In this document: piece after piece, positions 1-6,286 of the stretch
How the letters are laid out: each line of letters starts with the position of its first letter
Numbering within the stretch: the first letter of the stretch is position 1
Assembly: GCA_903960645.1 (NCBI GenBank)
Contig: CAJCBN010000475.1
Span: 1 to 6,286 of the forward strand
From: an uncultured Actinomycetes bacterium
Lineage (GTDB): Bacteria > Actinomycetota > Thermoleophilia > Gaiellales > F1-60-MAGs149
Direction of reading: 5' to 3'
DNA length: 6,286 nt
Position numbers and translations under genes: made by a program
The notes under the pieces: generated by a model
Database searches by the model: none
Told to the model about the DNA's origin: nothing
Seen by the model: the letters and a program-made list of their open reading frames with translations, nothing else

Positions 1-140
1 GCGATCGAGCCGCAGCCGAGCAGGAAGATCACGATCGCGCACAGCCCCGAGATCGCGAACACCTCGGGCTGCGGGATCAGAAGCCCCGCCACGAAGGCGA
101 TCAGTGCGAGCACGCTGATCGTGATGCGCAAGGTCTTCAT
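1..140 (-). CDS. Membrane protein, N-terminal fragment (3' end beyond the left edge)
   Basis: The visible part is 46 whole codons starting at ATG 140-138 and running off the window. The protein begins MKTLRITISVLALIAF and shows two hydrophobic stretches, about residues 5-22 and 28-43, separated by a short polar turn containing PQPE. This looks like the first hairpin of a multi-pass inner-membrane protein, although a small two-helix protein is equally possible. The start is supported by its ATGA overlap with the stop of the upstream glycosyltransferase gene (TGA at 139-137), the standard arrangement for translational coupling. The Shine-Dalgarno signal is weak, with GATGAG a few bases upstream. 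As the next gene in a glycosyltransferase operon it could be a flippase, polymerase, ligase or accessory membrane protein of the same glycan pathway. That role is inferred from position only; I do not recognise the family. A Leu-Leu-Gly-Cys sequence near residues 41-44 resembles a lipobox but lies in the second hydrophobic stretch. Confidence 0.7.
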   Translation of the reverse strand, partial: MKTLRITISVLALIAFVAGLLIPQPEVFAISGLCAIVIFLLGCGSI

Positions 141-3100
141 GTACTCATCTTCGCGTGGGTTGCGTCCGTGGGACGGATCGCAGCCGTCGGGCCGGTGTGT
201 GCGTCCAGCCACTCGAGCAGCGGGCGCGTGGCAACGGCCGGCTCGTAGCGCTGACGCACGAGCGCACGCCCCGCGTCGGCGAGGCACTGCCAGAGCGCGG
301 CGTCACCGGCGACACGCAGGTACAGCTCGGCGAGCTCGGCATCGGTCTCCCCGACCAACAGGTGCTCGCCCGCCACGGCACCGAGCCCGGTCGCGCCGAA
401 CGGCGTCGTCACGACGGGCAGACCGGCGGCGAGGGCGGCGACGATCTTGCTGTTGATACCGGCGCCCCACTCGATGGGCGCGACGAGCGCCACGTGTGCG
501 GCATGGAAGGCGTCGAGATCGTCGACCCACCCGCAGACGCTGATCCCCGGTCGGCCGCTCAGCGCCACGAGCTCGGGCGGCGGAAAGGCGCCGCCGATGG
601 TGAGCGTCTCAGCCGGTGCCGCTGCACGAACGCGAGGGAAGACCTGCGCGCCGAGCCGCAGAGCCGCATCGATGTTCGGGACGTGCCGGAAGCCACCGAC
701 GAAGGCCATGCCATGCCGGGCGCTGCGCGGGGCCGGGGCGGTCTCGACGCGGTACATCACCGGGACGAGTGCGGTCTCGACCCCAGGCGCACGCTCGCGC
801 ACGACGCGTGCCTCATCCTCGGAGACGGCGAGGACGAGATCGCTCGCCGTGAAGGCCGCCAGCTCGAGGCCGGCGACGACGTCGACGAAGCCGTCGGCGC
901 CTGCCCCACGGCGCTCGTTGCGCGCGCGTGCCCGATCGGCGTGAAGATCGACGGTGTCATAGATGAGCTGGCTCTGCGGCCACGTGCCTTTCAGATGGAG
1001 CGCGAAGGCGCCGAACGTCTCGGGGCGGCTGAGCAGGATCGCCTGCGGCGGCCGTGGGAGCGCGGCCACGACCCCATCGAGCCCGGCCACGACACGGCAG
1101 GCCTCGGCCCGCAGGTCGTCTGCCACCGGCGATGCGTCGTCGAGGTCGAGTGCGGCGAAGACGACATCCCACCCCTCGGCGAGCAACGCGCGCACGATGC
1201 CGCGCATCCGCGTCGAGCCGCCCTCGAGGTCGTCGCGCGGGAGCTGCAGGTCGCTGACGACGATCGACCGCTCGCGCGTGCCGGCCGCGACGGGCACGGC
1301 GTCGGCGCGTCGCACCAGCTCGTCGCCCCACTTCCGGAGCAAGCGCCGGCGGCCGAGCGCCATCAGCACGTCTTTGGTGGGGCCGCCGTCGGTGCCGTAG
1401 GACTGCCCCGCGAGGTGGACGACACGCGCGGCGGGCTCGACGCGGATGCGGAGACCACGAGCACGAACGGCCAGACACAGGTCGGCGTCCTCGAAGTAGG
1501 CCGGGGCGTAGCCCGCATCGAAGCCGCCCACCGTCTCCCACAGCTCGCGGCGCAGGGCGAGGCACGCGCCCGACACGTAGTCCACATCGGCGCCGACGAT
1601 GGTCGGATCGTCGCCGGCGAGGCCCGTGCCGAGGATCTGCGGGATCCCGTCGCGTCCGAGCAGCCCGCCGGCCTCGGCGACGCGCCCGTCGGGATGCAGG
1701 AGCAGTGCGCCTGCGATACCCGTCCTCTCGTCGGCTGCGAGCGTGTCGAGCAGTGCACTGAGCCAGCCGGGTTGCGGCACGGTGTCGTTGTTGAGCAGCA
1801 CGATCACATCGCCGCGAGCACGGGCAGCGCCGGCATTGACGGCGCCGACGAACCCTGTCCGTGCAGCCAGCCGGACGTACTCGACGCCGGGCACGCCGGC
1901 GAACACCTCCGACCGGTCGAGCGAGCTCCCGTCATCGACGACGATGAACTCGAGCGAGTGATCCACGCTCGTGGTGCTGGCCGCCTCCAGGCACTGCAGC
2001 GTCAGCTCGAACTGTTCGTGGAAGGGGATGATGATCGACGCGTCGAGCCTGCCCTCGGCGCGCCAGGCCAGGCCGCGCAGTGGTGGAATCGGGTACACGC
2101 CGCCGCCACCGAGCCGACGGCGGGTGCTGCGTCGCAGGGCGCGCCCGAGGACCGCGCGGCGCGTGTGGGCGAGGCCGGCTTCGAGCGGCGTGGCCGCAGC
2201 CGTTGCCGCGGGGCGCTCGGCGATCACCTCCTCGAGCGAGTGGATACCGATGTCGGCACGCAGGGCGCGTCGCACGATGATCGTCTCCTGGTAGCGGTGC
2301 ACGCGATGGGCGGCCCAGGCGCGGCGCAGCGCGTGCTCGGCACCGGAGGTGGTCCAGCGCTCGCCCGGTCGCTGCGGTGCGCGCCCGTTGTCGGCGCGCG
2401 ATGAGCCGCCAAGGCCAGGTGGCATGCCCATCGCGTCATCGCCATCCTCCGCACGCGACGCGTCGCCGGCAAGCCCGACCGGCAGCGCGAGGAACTCTCC
2501 GAGCCGCGGCCGCGGCTCGAGCGTCTCCCAGTGGAGGAGCGCGCGGACAACCCCGTCCCATGCCATCACCGTCGCGATCGCGCGGGAGAGATCGCCGTCG
2601 GCCTCGGGGTCGTGTCTCTGGGCGAGCTCGCGGTGGGTGCGTTCGGCGTAGGCACCGAGATCGAACGCGGTGGGATCGTACGCATCGGTTGCGGCGTAGC
2701 GCGCCTGCCGCAGCACGAGATCGCGCAGCGAGCTGTAGTGCGCGTGGTGGATGCAGGGACCGGTGGCCGGATCCACGATGTGCAGGCGGTGGTGCCCGTC
2801 GCGGAACACGGGTGGCTGGTGATGCGCCGCGGAGTAGGCGAGCGATCCGCTGCGAAACAGGCGCCACTGATGGTCGGGAGCGAACCCCGTGCCCCGCATC
2901 GCCCGCCCGGCGATGCTGTTGATGCGCGGGAGGGCAAACGCGTCGACGTCGGCACCGAGCTGTTCCACGAGTGCGATCACGAGGCGTCCACCGTCGTCGG
3001 CGAGACTCTCGTCGGCATCGAGCACGAGGGTCCATGGGAGGACCGCCTCACCGAGGTGACGATTGCGGATCGCATCGCTCCATGGCTCGGCCGGAATCGC

Positions 3101-3262
3101 GACAACACGAGCGCCGGCGGCGACGGCGATCGTGCAGGTGTCATCGGTGCTCGCCATGTCGAGCACCACGACATCGTCGCTCCAGGCCACGGACGCGAGG
3201 CACGGTGCGATGGTGGCCGCCGAGTCGCGGGTGTGGATCAGCACGGAGATCTCAGGCGCCAT
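137..3262 (-). CDS. Three-module glycosyltransferase (GT2 - GT2 - GT4-like), 1041 aa
   Basis: This cytoplasmic protein has no signal peptide or membrane helix and carries three glycosyltransferase modules. Module 1 (about residues 4-245) is GT2 of the WaaE/SunS-like kind: ISVLIHTRD at the N terminus, a VVLDMASTDDT strand, the metal-site motif LDADE at 81-85, then RLFRSG and a C-terminal HHAHYSSLRDLVLRQARY helix typical of that group. A linker rich in Asp/Gly and then Arg spans about 262-400. Module 2 (about 407-650) is GT2 of the rhamnosyltransferase-like kind: SIIIPFHE, VVDDGSS at 441-447, LLNNDT at 489-494 and FEDADLCLAVRARG at 590-603. Module 3 (about 666-1020) is a GT-B domain of the GT4 type: FVGGFRHVPNIDA at 854-866, GAGINSK at 933-939 and AALAAGLPVVTTPFGATGL after it. 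The family normally has Glu where Ala942 stands, so this module may be weakened or altered. The start at ATG 3262 is set by a strong GGAGGAG seven bases upstream and by the domain beginning at residue 4. The reading frame is open further upstream, but there it lies under the preceding gene. The gene overlaps its predecessor by 11 bases and its successor by 4. Donor and acceptor sugars are unknown. Confidence 0.92.
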   Translation of the reverse strand: MAPEISVLIHTRDSAATIAPCLASVAWSDDVVVLDMASTDDTCTIAVAAGARVVAIPAEPWSDAIRNRHLGEAVLPWTLVLDADESLADDGGRLVIALVEQLGADVDAFALPRINSIAGRAMRGTGFAPDHQWRLFRSGSLAYSAAHHQPPVFRDGHHRLHIVDPATGPCIHHAHYSSLRDLVLRQARYAATDAYDPTAFDLGAYAERTHRELAQRHDPEADGDLSRAIATVMAWDGVVRALLHWETLEPRPRLGEFLALPVGLAGDASRAEDGDDAMGMPPGLGGSSRADNGRAPQRPGERWTTSGAEHALRRAWAAHRVHRYQETIIVRRALRADIGIHSLEEVIAERPAATAAATPLEAGLAHTRRAVLGRALRRSTRRRLGGGGVYPIPPLRGLAWRAEGRLDASIIIPFHEQFELTLQCLEAASTTSVDHSLEFIVVDDGSSLDRSEVFAGVPGVEYVRLAARTGFVGAVNAGAARARGDVIVLLNNDTVPQPGWLSALLDTLAADERTGIAGALLLHPDGRVAEAGGLLGRDGIPQILGTGLAGDDPTIVGADVDYVSGACLALRRELWETVGGFDAGYAPAYFEDADLCLAVRARGLRIRVEPAARVVHLAGQSYGTDGGPTKDVLMALGRRRLLRKWGDELVRRADAVPVAAGTRERSIVVSDLQLPRDDLEGGSTRMRGIVRALLAEGWDVVFAALDLDDASPVADDLRAEACRVVAGLDGVVAALPRPPQAILLSRPETFGAFALHLKGTWPQSQLIYDTVDLHADRARARNERRGAGADGFVDVVAGLELAAFTASDLVLAVSEDEARVVRERAPGVETALVPVMYRVETAPAPRSARHGMAFVGGFRHVPNIDAALRLGAQVFPRVRAAAPAETLTIGGAFPPPELVALSGRPGISVCGWVDDLDAFHAAHVALVAPIEWGAGINSKIVAALAAGLPVVTTPFGATGLGAVAGEHLLVGETDAELAELYLRVAGDAALWQCLADAGRALVRQRYEPAVATRPLLEWLDAHTGPTAAIRPTDATHAKMST

Positions 3263-4007
3263 ACGGCAACTCCTCCGCGTCGATCGACCAACGGCCGTGC
3301 CAACGCTCGAGAAACACGCGGCGCGACGGGACGTCACGCTCGACGCGCCCCGGTGTCTGCGATTCGAAGTGGATCGAGTCAACCCGTTGTGCACACGCGA
3401 CGCGGTAGCCGAGTTGGCGGGCGCGCAGGCACAGGTCGACGTCTTCGTAGCCGAAGGGGTAGTCCTCGCAGAGGCCGCCGAGCTGCTCCCACACGTCGCG
3501 GCGAACAAGCTGGGCCGCGCCGGTCACGCACTGCAGGTACCGCGGCGCACGCGGCACGATCGTGGTCGGACGACGCGCGCGATCGTGGAACGGCCCGTGC
3601 TCGCCGAACACGACGCCGCAGTGCTGGATGGTGCCGTCGGGAAACAGCAGGCGCGTGCCGACGATGCCCATCAGTGGCTCGTGGACGAGGTCCAGCATTT
3701 CGTCGAGCGCGTGGCGGTGCAGGAGCACGTCGTTGTTGAGTAGCAGCACGAGATCGCACGCGGAGGCCGCGACTCCTGCGTTGCAGGCCTCGCTGAACGA
3801 GCGGTGCTCGTCGTAGCGCAGCAGCACGTCGATGGCGGGCAGGTCGGCGCGAGCGTACGGCGGGTCGGTCGCGTTGTCGCAGACGATGATCGTCCCGCTG
3901 GCGCGGTCAGCGACCTGCTCCAACGCCAGCTGCACATGATCGATCGCGACGGCGAGCAGCGCGTTCATGCCACGCGAGGGGATCACGATCGCGATGCGCT
4001 CAGGCAC
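3252..4007 (-). CDS. Family 2 glycosyltransferase (GT-A, rhamnosyltransferase-like), 251 aa
   Basis: This single-domain GT2 enzyme should transfer a sugar from a nucleotide donor to a growing glycan on the cytoplasmic side. Visible GT-A features in order are the first strand RIAIVIPSRG (residues 4-13), the second strand TIIVCDNAT (39-47), SFSEACNAGVAAS (70-82, the usual segment before the donor site), LLLNNDV at 88-94 in place of a classical DXD, the acceptor-side segment VTGAAQLVRRDVWEQLGG (161-178), and YEDVDLCLRARQLG (187-200) holding the probable catalytic-base region. No signal peptide or membrane segment is present. The start is GTG at 4007-4005, because the first strand of the fold begins three codons later. 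The next in-frame ATG (residue 14) would remove that strand, and codons further upstream lie under the previous gene. A weak GGGG (4018-4015) sits seven bases before the GTG. The gene overlaps its upstream neighbour by 8 bases, so its translation is probably coupled. It belongs to the same subfamily as the middle module of the next protein. The exact sugar cannot be assigned. Confidence 0.9.
   Translation of the reverse strand: MPERIAIVIPSRGMNALLAVAIDHVQLALEQVADRASGTIIVCDNATDPPYARADLPAIDVLLRYDEHRSFSEACNAGVAASACDLVLLLNNDVLLHRHALDEMLDLVHEPLMGIVGTRLLFPDGTIQHCGVVFGEHGPFHDRARRPTTIVPRAPRYLQCVTGAAQLVRRDVWEQLGGLCEDYPFGYEDVDLCLRARQLGYRVACAQRVDSIHFESQTPGRVERDVPSRRVFLERWHGRWSIDAEELPYGA
3270..3276 (-). 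promoter_or_regulatory. Strong ribosome binding site of the three-module glycosyltransferase gene
   Basis: On the minus strand the sequence is GGAGGAG followed by seven bases and then ATG at 3262-3260. It lies inside the last codons of the preceding GT2 gene (Glu-Glu-Leu near its C terminus). It is the best Shine-Dalgarno match at any of the four gene starts in the window. It decides the start of the 1041-residue protein against the longer in-frame reading, and suggests that ribosomes can initiate there independently as well as by coupling. Confidence 0.75.
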
Positions 4008-4905
4008 GAGGTAGCCCCAGTGGTCGGCGCATGCGCTCGGGGAGCGTGGCCGCGAACGCGGCGACCTTGACGGCCTGCGCCTCGCGGCGGTAGCGCAGGC
4101 CCGTCGCGATGGCTGCGTGGCGCAGCGACTGCCAGTGCGCAGCGCGAGCCGGGGCGAACAGCGTCGCGAGCTCGCGCTCGAGATGCTCGACGTCGCCCAC
4201 CACGCAGTTGATCCCGTCTTCGAGGAACTCCATGCCCCCGAGCACGGGCACGCTGAACACGACGCACCCAGCGGCCATCGCCTCAAGCGCGGGCAGCCCG
4301 AACCACTCCCCTTCGGCGGTGGCCAGGTAGACGCCGGCTCGGCGCATCATCTGCGCGACTTCGGCCTCGTCGCTCCCATCGATCGGGACGAGGTGCAGGT
4401 CGGGGCAGGCCTCGGCCAGCTGCTCGGCGATCTCCCGGCCCCGCCGCGGCATGTGCGTGGCGACGTGCGGATCCTTCATCTCGCCACGATGATGAAAGGC
4501 CGGCGCGATCGAGATGCCGACGTCGGTCGGAGCGCGGCCACCGGCGGCGAGCACGTAGTCGTAGGCCTGCTGCCAGCACGTCAGCACCGCCACGTTCTCG
4601 TCGCGCAAAACCGGGTCGATCAGCGGGTCGGTGCCCTGACAGTGGAAGAAGAGCGGCAGCCCGCTGCGCCGGAGCTCGGCGTGGTCGTGGGGCAGGCTGA
4701 ACATGATCGCGTCGCCATCACCGAGGTGGTCGAGCGCCCAGGCGCGCGCGACGACGGGCGCCTGCGAGCGAAACCATCCGCTTGCCTTGCCGTCGGGCGT
4801 GGCAATGCAGGCGGCGACGCCTTCGGCCTGCAGGAGATCGACGAACTGGTGGGCGACTTTGATGCTGCCGAAGATGCCGGCGCTGGGTACGGCGTAGACG
4901 ATCAT
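4000..4905 (-). CDS. GT4-type (group 1) glycosyltransferase, 301 aa
   Basis: This is a GT-B retaining-type glycosyltransferase, judged from the C-terminal half. AEGEWFGLPALEAMAAG at residues 197-213 contains the E-x7-E motif (Glu200 and Glu208) that contacts the donor sugar nucleotide in GT4 enzymes, and it is followed by CVVFSVPVLGGMEFLEDG. The N-terminal half starts MIVYAVPSAG, with GSIKVAHQFVDLL at 13-25 resembling the glycine-lysine loop and first helix of this family, and an FFHCQGTDP segment at 86-94. At 301 residues it is shorter than the common 350-400, mostly because the N-terminal Rossmann domain is compact; no internal break is seen. The C terminus is basic (RMRRPLGLPRA), which could favour contact with the membrane, but that is inference. 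The start at ATG 4905 forms an ATGA overlap with the stop of the preceding gene (TGA 4904-4902), with a modest GGGAA about six bases upstream. The frame stays open upstream of this ATG, but that part lies opposite good coding sequence in another frame. Substrate unknown. Confidence 0.9.
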   Translation of the reverse strand: MIVYAVPSAGIFGSIKVAHQFVDLLQAEGVAACIATPDGKASGWFRSQAPVVARAWALDHLGDGDAIMFSLPHDHAELRRSGLPLFFHCQGTDPLIDPVLRDENVAVLTCWQQAYDYVLAAGGRAPTDVGISIAPAFHHRGEMKDPHVATHMPRRGREIAEQLAEACPDLHLVPIDGSDEAEVAQMMRRAGVYLATAEGEWFGLPALEAMAAGCVVFSVPVLGGMEFLEDGINCVVGDVEHLERELATLFAPARAAHWQSLRHAAIATGLRYRREAQAVKVAAFAATLPERMRRPLGLPRA

Positions 4906-6286
4906 GCCGCGTTCCCGGCCAGCAGCTGCGCGAGTCTGCCGGTGATCGGACCGAAGGCGCGCCGGCTGTACTGCACGCGTGCGGCGGCGAGCAGCGCGCC
5001 GCGCGCGGCTGCCTTCACGTCGGCTCCCTGCTGTTCGGCGTGTCGCACGGTCGTGCCGGTCGAGACGATCCGCCCACCCGCCGCACACCAGCGCTGCCCG
5101 AGGTCGACGTCCTCCATGTAGAGGAAGTACGCCTCGTCGAAGCCACCGAGCCGCCGCAGCGCCGCAGCCGGCAGAAACACGCAGGCCCCGAGCGGCCACG
5201 CCCAGCCGTGCCCGTCGTACCGCGGCCCGTGCTCGGCGAGCGCTGCCACCCTGCTCGTGGCGTTGTGCGTGCGGGCGACATCGGCGAGCAGGCGCCGCCG
5301 CGTGTAGGCACCGCGGACGCCCGCCGTCACTACCCCGGCCTCGTCGACGAAGTCGGGCACAGCGCAGACCGCCTCGTCGGCACACAGCTCGGCACCGCGC
5401 CGGACGGTCGCCACGTCGACGAGGCAATCGGGGTTGACGACGCAGACGATCTCGGTCTCTACGAGGCGGAGGCCGGCGTTCGCACCGACGGCGAACCCGT
5501 GATTGCGCGGCAGCTCGACGACGTCGCACCCGGCAGCACGGGCGCGAGCGACGGTCTCGTCGTCAGAGGCATTGTCGACGACGATCACGTGCTCGACACC
5601 GGCCATACGCAGCGCACGGGCGCAGTCGTCGATCACTCGCTCGGAGCGATGCGTCACGACGACGGCGGTCACGCGCGCGCTCAGTGCATCGCCGGCCGCT
5701 ACCCGGGAGCTGATCGCGTCCATCTGGGCGAGCGTCTCGGGCGTCGGGCCGTCCGTGAAGTTCGAGAAGTGCAGGATGCGCGCGCCGTCGCGGGGAAATG
5801 GGTCGTGCCACCAGGAGCAGTGGTTCCACTCCCAGTCGAGGTCGGCGCAACTGCCCGGCCGGACGCTCAGCACCCAATGCTGGAAGTAATCCTGATCCGC
5901 AATCATGTGCGCACCGAGCACGTGTGGGCCGCGAGCCGCACCGATTCGCGCGAGCGCGTCGGCCACCACCTCGGCGAGTGCATCGCACCGCCCGAGCACG
6001 ACGCCGCTGTTGAAGTAGCGGAACGCCTCGAGGGTGGGTGGCGACACCTCGGGGTCGATGAAGCCCAGCGTGTGCACGCGATAGTGCTCGAGAAACGCGG
6101 CGCGATCCATCGATGAGCCGCGGATCGTGGCCTGCTCGACCAAGCCGAGCGGATGCCCGGCGAGTGCGGCCGCCACATCCGCGCCCGTGGTTGGCCGCAC
6201 CACGCGCGCGTCCGCATCGAACAGCACCATCAGCGGCGTGTCTGCCACCGCGATCGCCCGGTCGAGTGCGTGGAACTTGGCGAGGA
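4902..6286 (-). CDS. Two-module glycosyltransferase (GT8-like GT-A domain + GT2), 5' end beyond the right edge
   Basis: The frame is open to the window edge, giving 460 visible residues (numbered here from the Leu codon at 6284-6282). GTG at 6248 could be read as a start, but the coding pattern continues upstream of it (KFHALDRAIAV), so the true start lies outside. Module 1 (to about residue 195) resembles DXD-containing GT-A enzymes of the GT8 or related nucleotide-diphospho-sugar transferase type: FDADARVV with a DXD at 23-25, YFNSGVVLG at 90-98, ADQDYFQHW at 129-137 and ILHFSNF at 170-176. The family name is tentative. Module 2 (about 205-415) is GT2 of the WbbL/rhamnosyltransferase-like kind: VTAVVVTHRS, VIVVDNASDDETV from 233, NHGFAVGANAGL from 261, NPDC at 284-287 and FLYMEDVDLGQRW from 387. 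No membrane segment is visible. It is the most upstream gene seen and overlaps the next gene by 4 bases (ATGA). Sugar specificities are unknown. Confidence 0.88.
   Translation of the reverse strand, partial: LAKFHALDRAIAVADTPLMVLFDADARVVRPTTGADVAAALAGHPLGLVEQATIRGSSMDRAAFLEHYRVHTLGFIDPEVSPPTLEAFRYFNSGVVLGRCDALAEVVADALARIGAARGPHVLGAHMIADQDYFQHWVLSVRPGSCADLDWEWNHCSWWHDPFPRDGARILHFSNFTDGPTPETLAQMDAISSRVAAGDALSARVTAVVVTHRSERVIDDCARALRMAGVEHVIVVDNASDDETVARARAAGCDVVELPRNHGFAVGANAGLRLVETEIVCVVNPDCLVDVATVRRGAELCADEAVCAVPDFVDEAGVVTAGVRGAYTRRRLLADVARTHNATSRVAALAEHGPRYDGHGWAWPLGACVFLPAAALRRLGGFDEAYFLYMEDVDLGQRWCAAGGRIVSTGTTVRHAEQQGADVKAAARGALLAAARVQYSRRAFGPITGRLAQLLAGNAA

Noticed and set aside
9..20. 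Lipoprotein signal (Leu-Leu-Gly-Cys) in the left-edge protein
   Set aside because: It sits about 40 residues in and inside a second hydrophobic stretch, so a membrane helix is the simpler reading. Not excluded until the rest of the gene is seen.
155..2404. 749-codon open frame on the plus strand
   Set aside because: It is codon-aligned antisense to the three-module glycosyltransferase, its translation is compositionally odd and shows no recognisable domain, and the absence of rare codons in the sense gene explains it.
2573..2582. Palindrome CGCGATCGCG
   Set aside because: Short, inside coding sequence, and expected by chance in DNA this rich in GCG and GATC codons. No repeat array or hairpin with a T-run is associated.
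3263..3508. N-terminal extension of the large gene to 3508
   Set aside because: These codons lie under the well-supported GT2 gene, read as Ser/Arg/Thr-rich low-complexity sequence, and are preceded by no better ribosome site than the one before ATG 3262.
2531..3739. 402-codon open frame on the plus strand
   Set aside because: Antisense shadow in the same register as the large gene, becoming low-complexity Arg/Gly-rich where it passes under the next gene. No domain motifs.
4906..5529. N-terminal extension of the GT4 gene to 5529
   Set aside because: The extension is Arg-rich noise opposite in frame to the GT2 module of the upstream gene. The ATGA junction at 4902-4905 gives the natural start.
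5040..6116. 358-codon open frame on the plus strand (and the 334-codon one at 4117-5121)
   Set aside because: Both are codon-aligned antisense shadows of clear glycosyltransferase genes and show no family motifs.
6246..6248. GTG as the start of the right-edge gene
   Set aside because: Coding sequence continues in frame to the edge, and the GT-A fold needs a first strand and nucleotide-binding segment before the DXD, which would be missing.

Overview
The window is GC-rich DNA (about 70% by eye, with a strong G/C bias at third codon positions). It is part of a tightly packed operon of glycosyltransferase genes, all read on the minus strand, so transcription runs from the right edge to the left edge. 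The high GC, the near absence of TTA/CTA/TCA codons in the largest gene and the all-TGA stops suit a high-GC bacterium. An actinobacterial or similar GC-rich lineage is my best guess, but nothing here fixes the taxon.

Layout in transcription order: (1) 6286-4902, the 3'-terminal 460 codons of a two-module protein, with a DXD-type GT-A domain resembling GT8 followed by a GT2 domain. (2) 4905-4000, a 301-residue GT4-type (GT-B) glycosyltransferase with an intact E-x7-E motif. (3) 4007-3252, a 251-residue single-domain GT2 enzyme starting at GTG. (4) 3262-137, a 1041-residue protein with three glycosyltransferase modules in a row: a WaaE/SunS-like GT2, a rhamnosyltransferase-like GT2 and a GT4-like GT-B domain. 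(5) 140-1, the first 46 codons of a membrane protein cut by the left edge.

All four gene junctions overlap, by 4, 8, 11 and 4 bases, so no intergenic base exists and no promoter or terminator is expected inside. By sequence the four polypeptides carry seven glycosyltransferase modules in about 6.1 kb. The simplest reading is that they build one branched or multi-sugar surface glycan, such as an O-antigen, an exopolysaccharide or a protein or S-layer glycan. The membrane protein that follows could act in export, polymerisation or ligation, but too little of it is visible to say. Donor and acceptor sugars cannot be assigned from sequence alone. No RNA genes, mobile elements, CRISPR arrays or clear repeats were seen.

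The points most worth a second look are the three-module and two-module glycosyltransferase fusions, and the loss in the C-terminal module of the three-module protein of the glutamate that GT4 enzymes normally keep.
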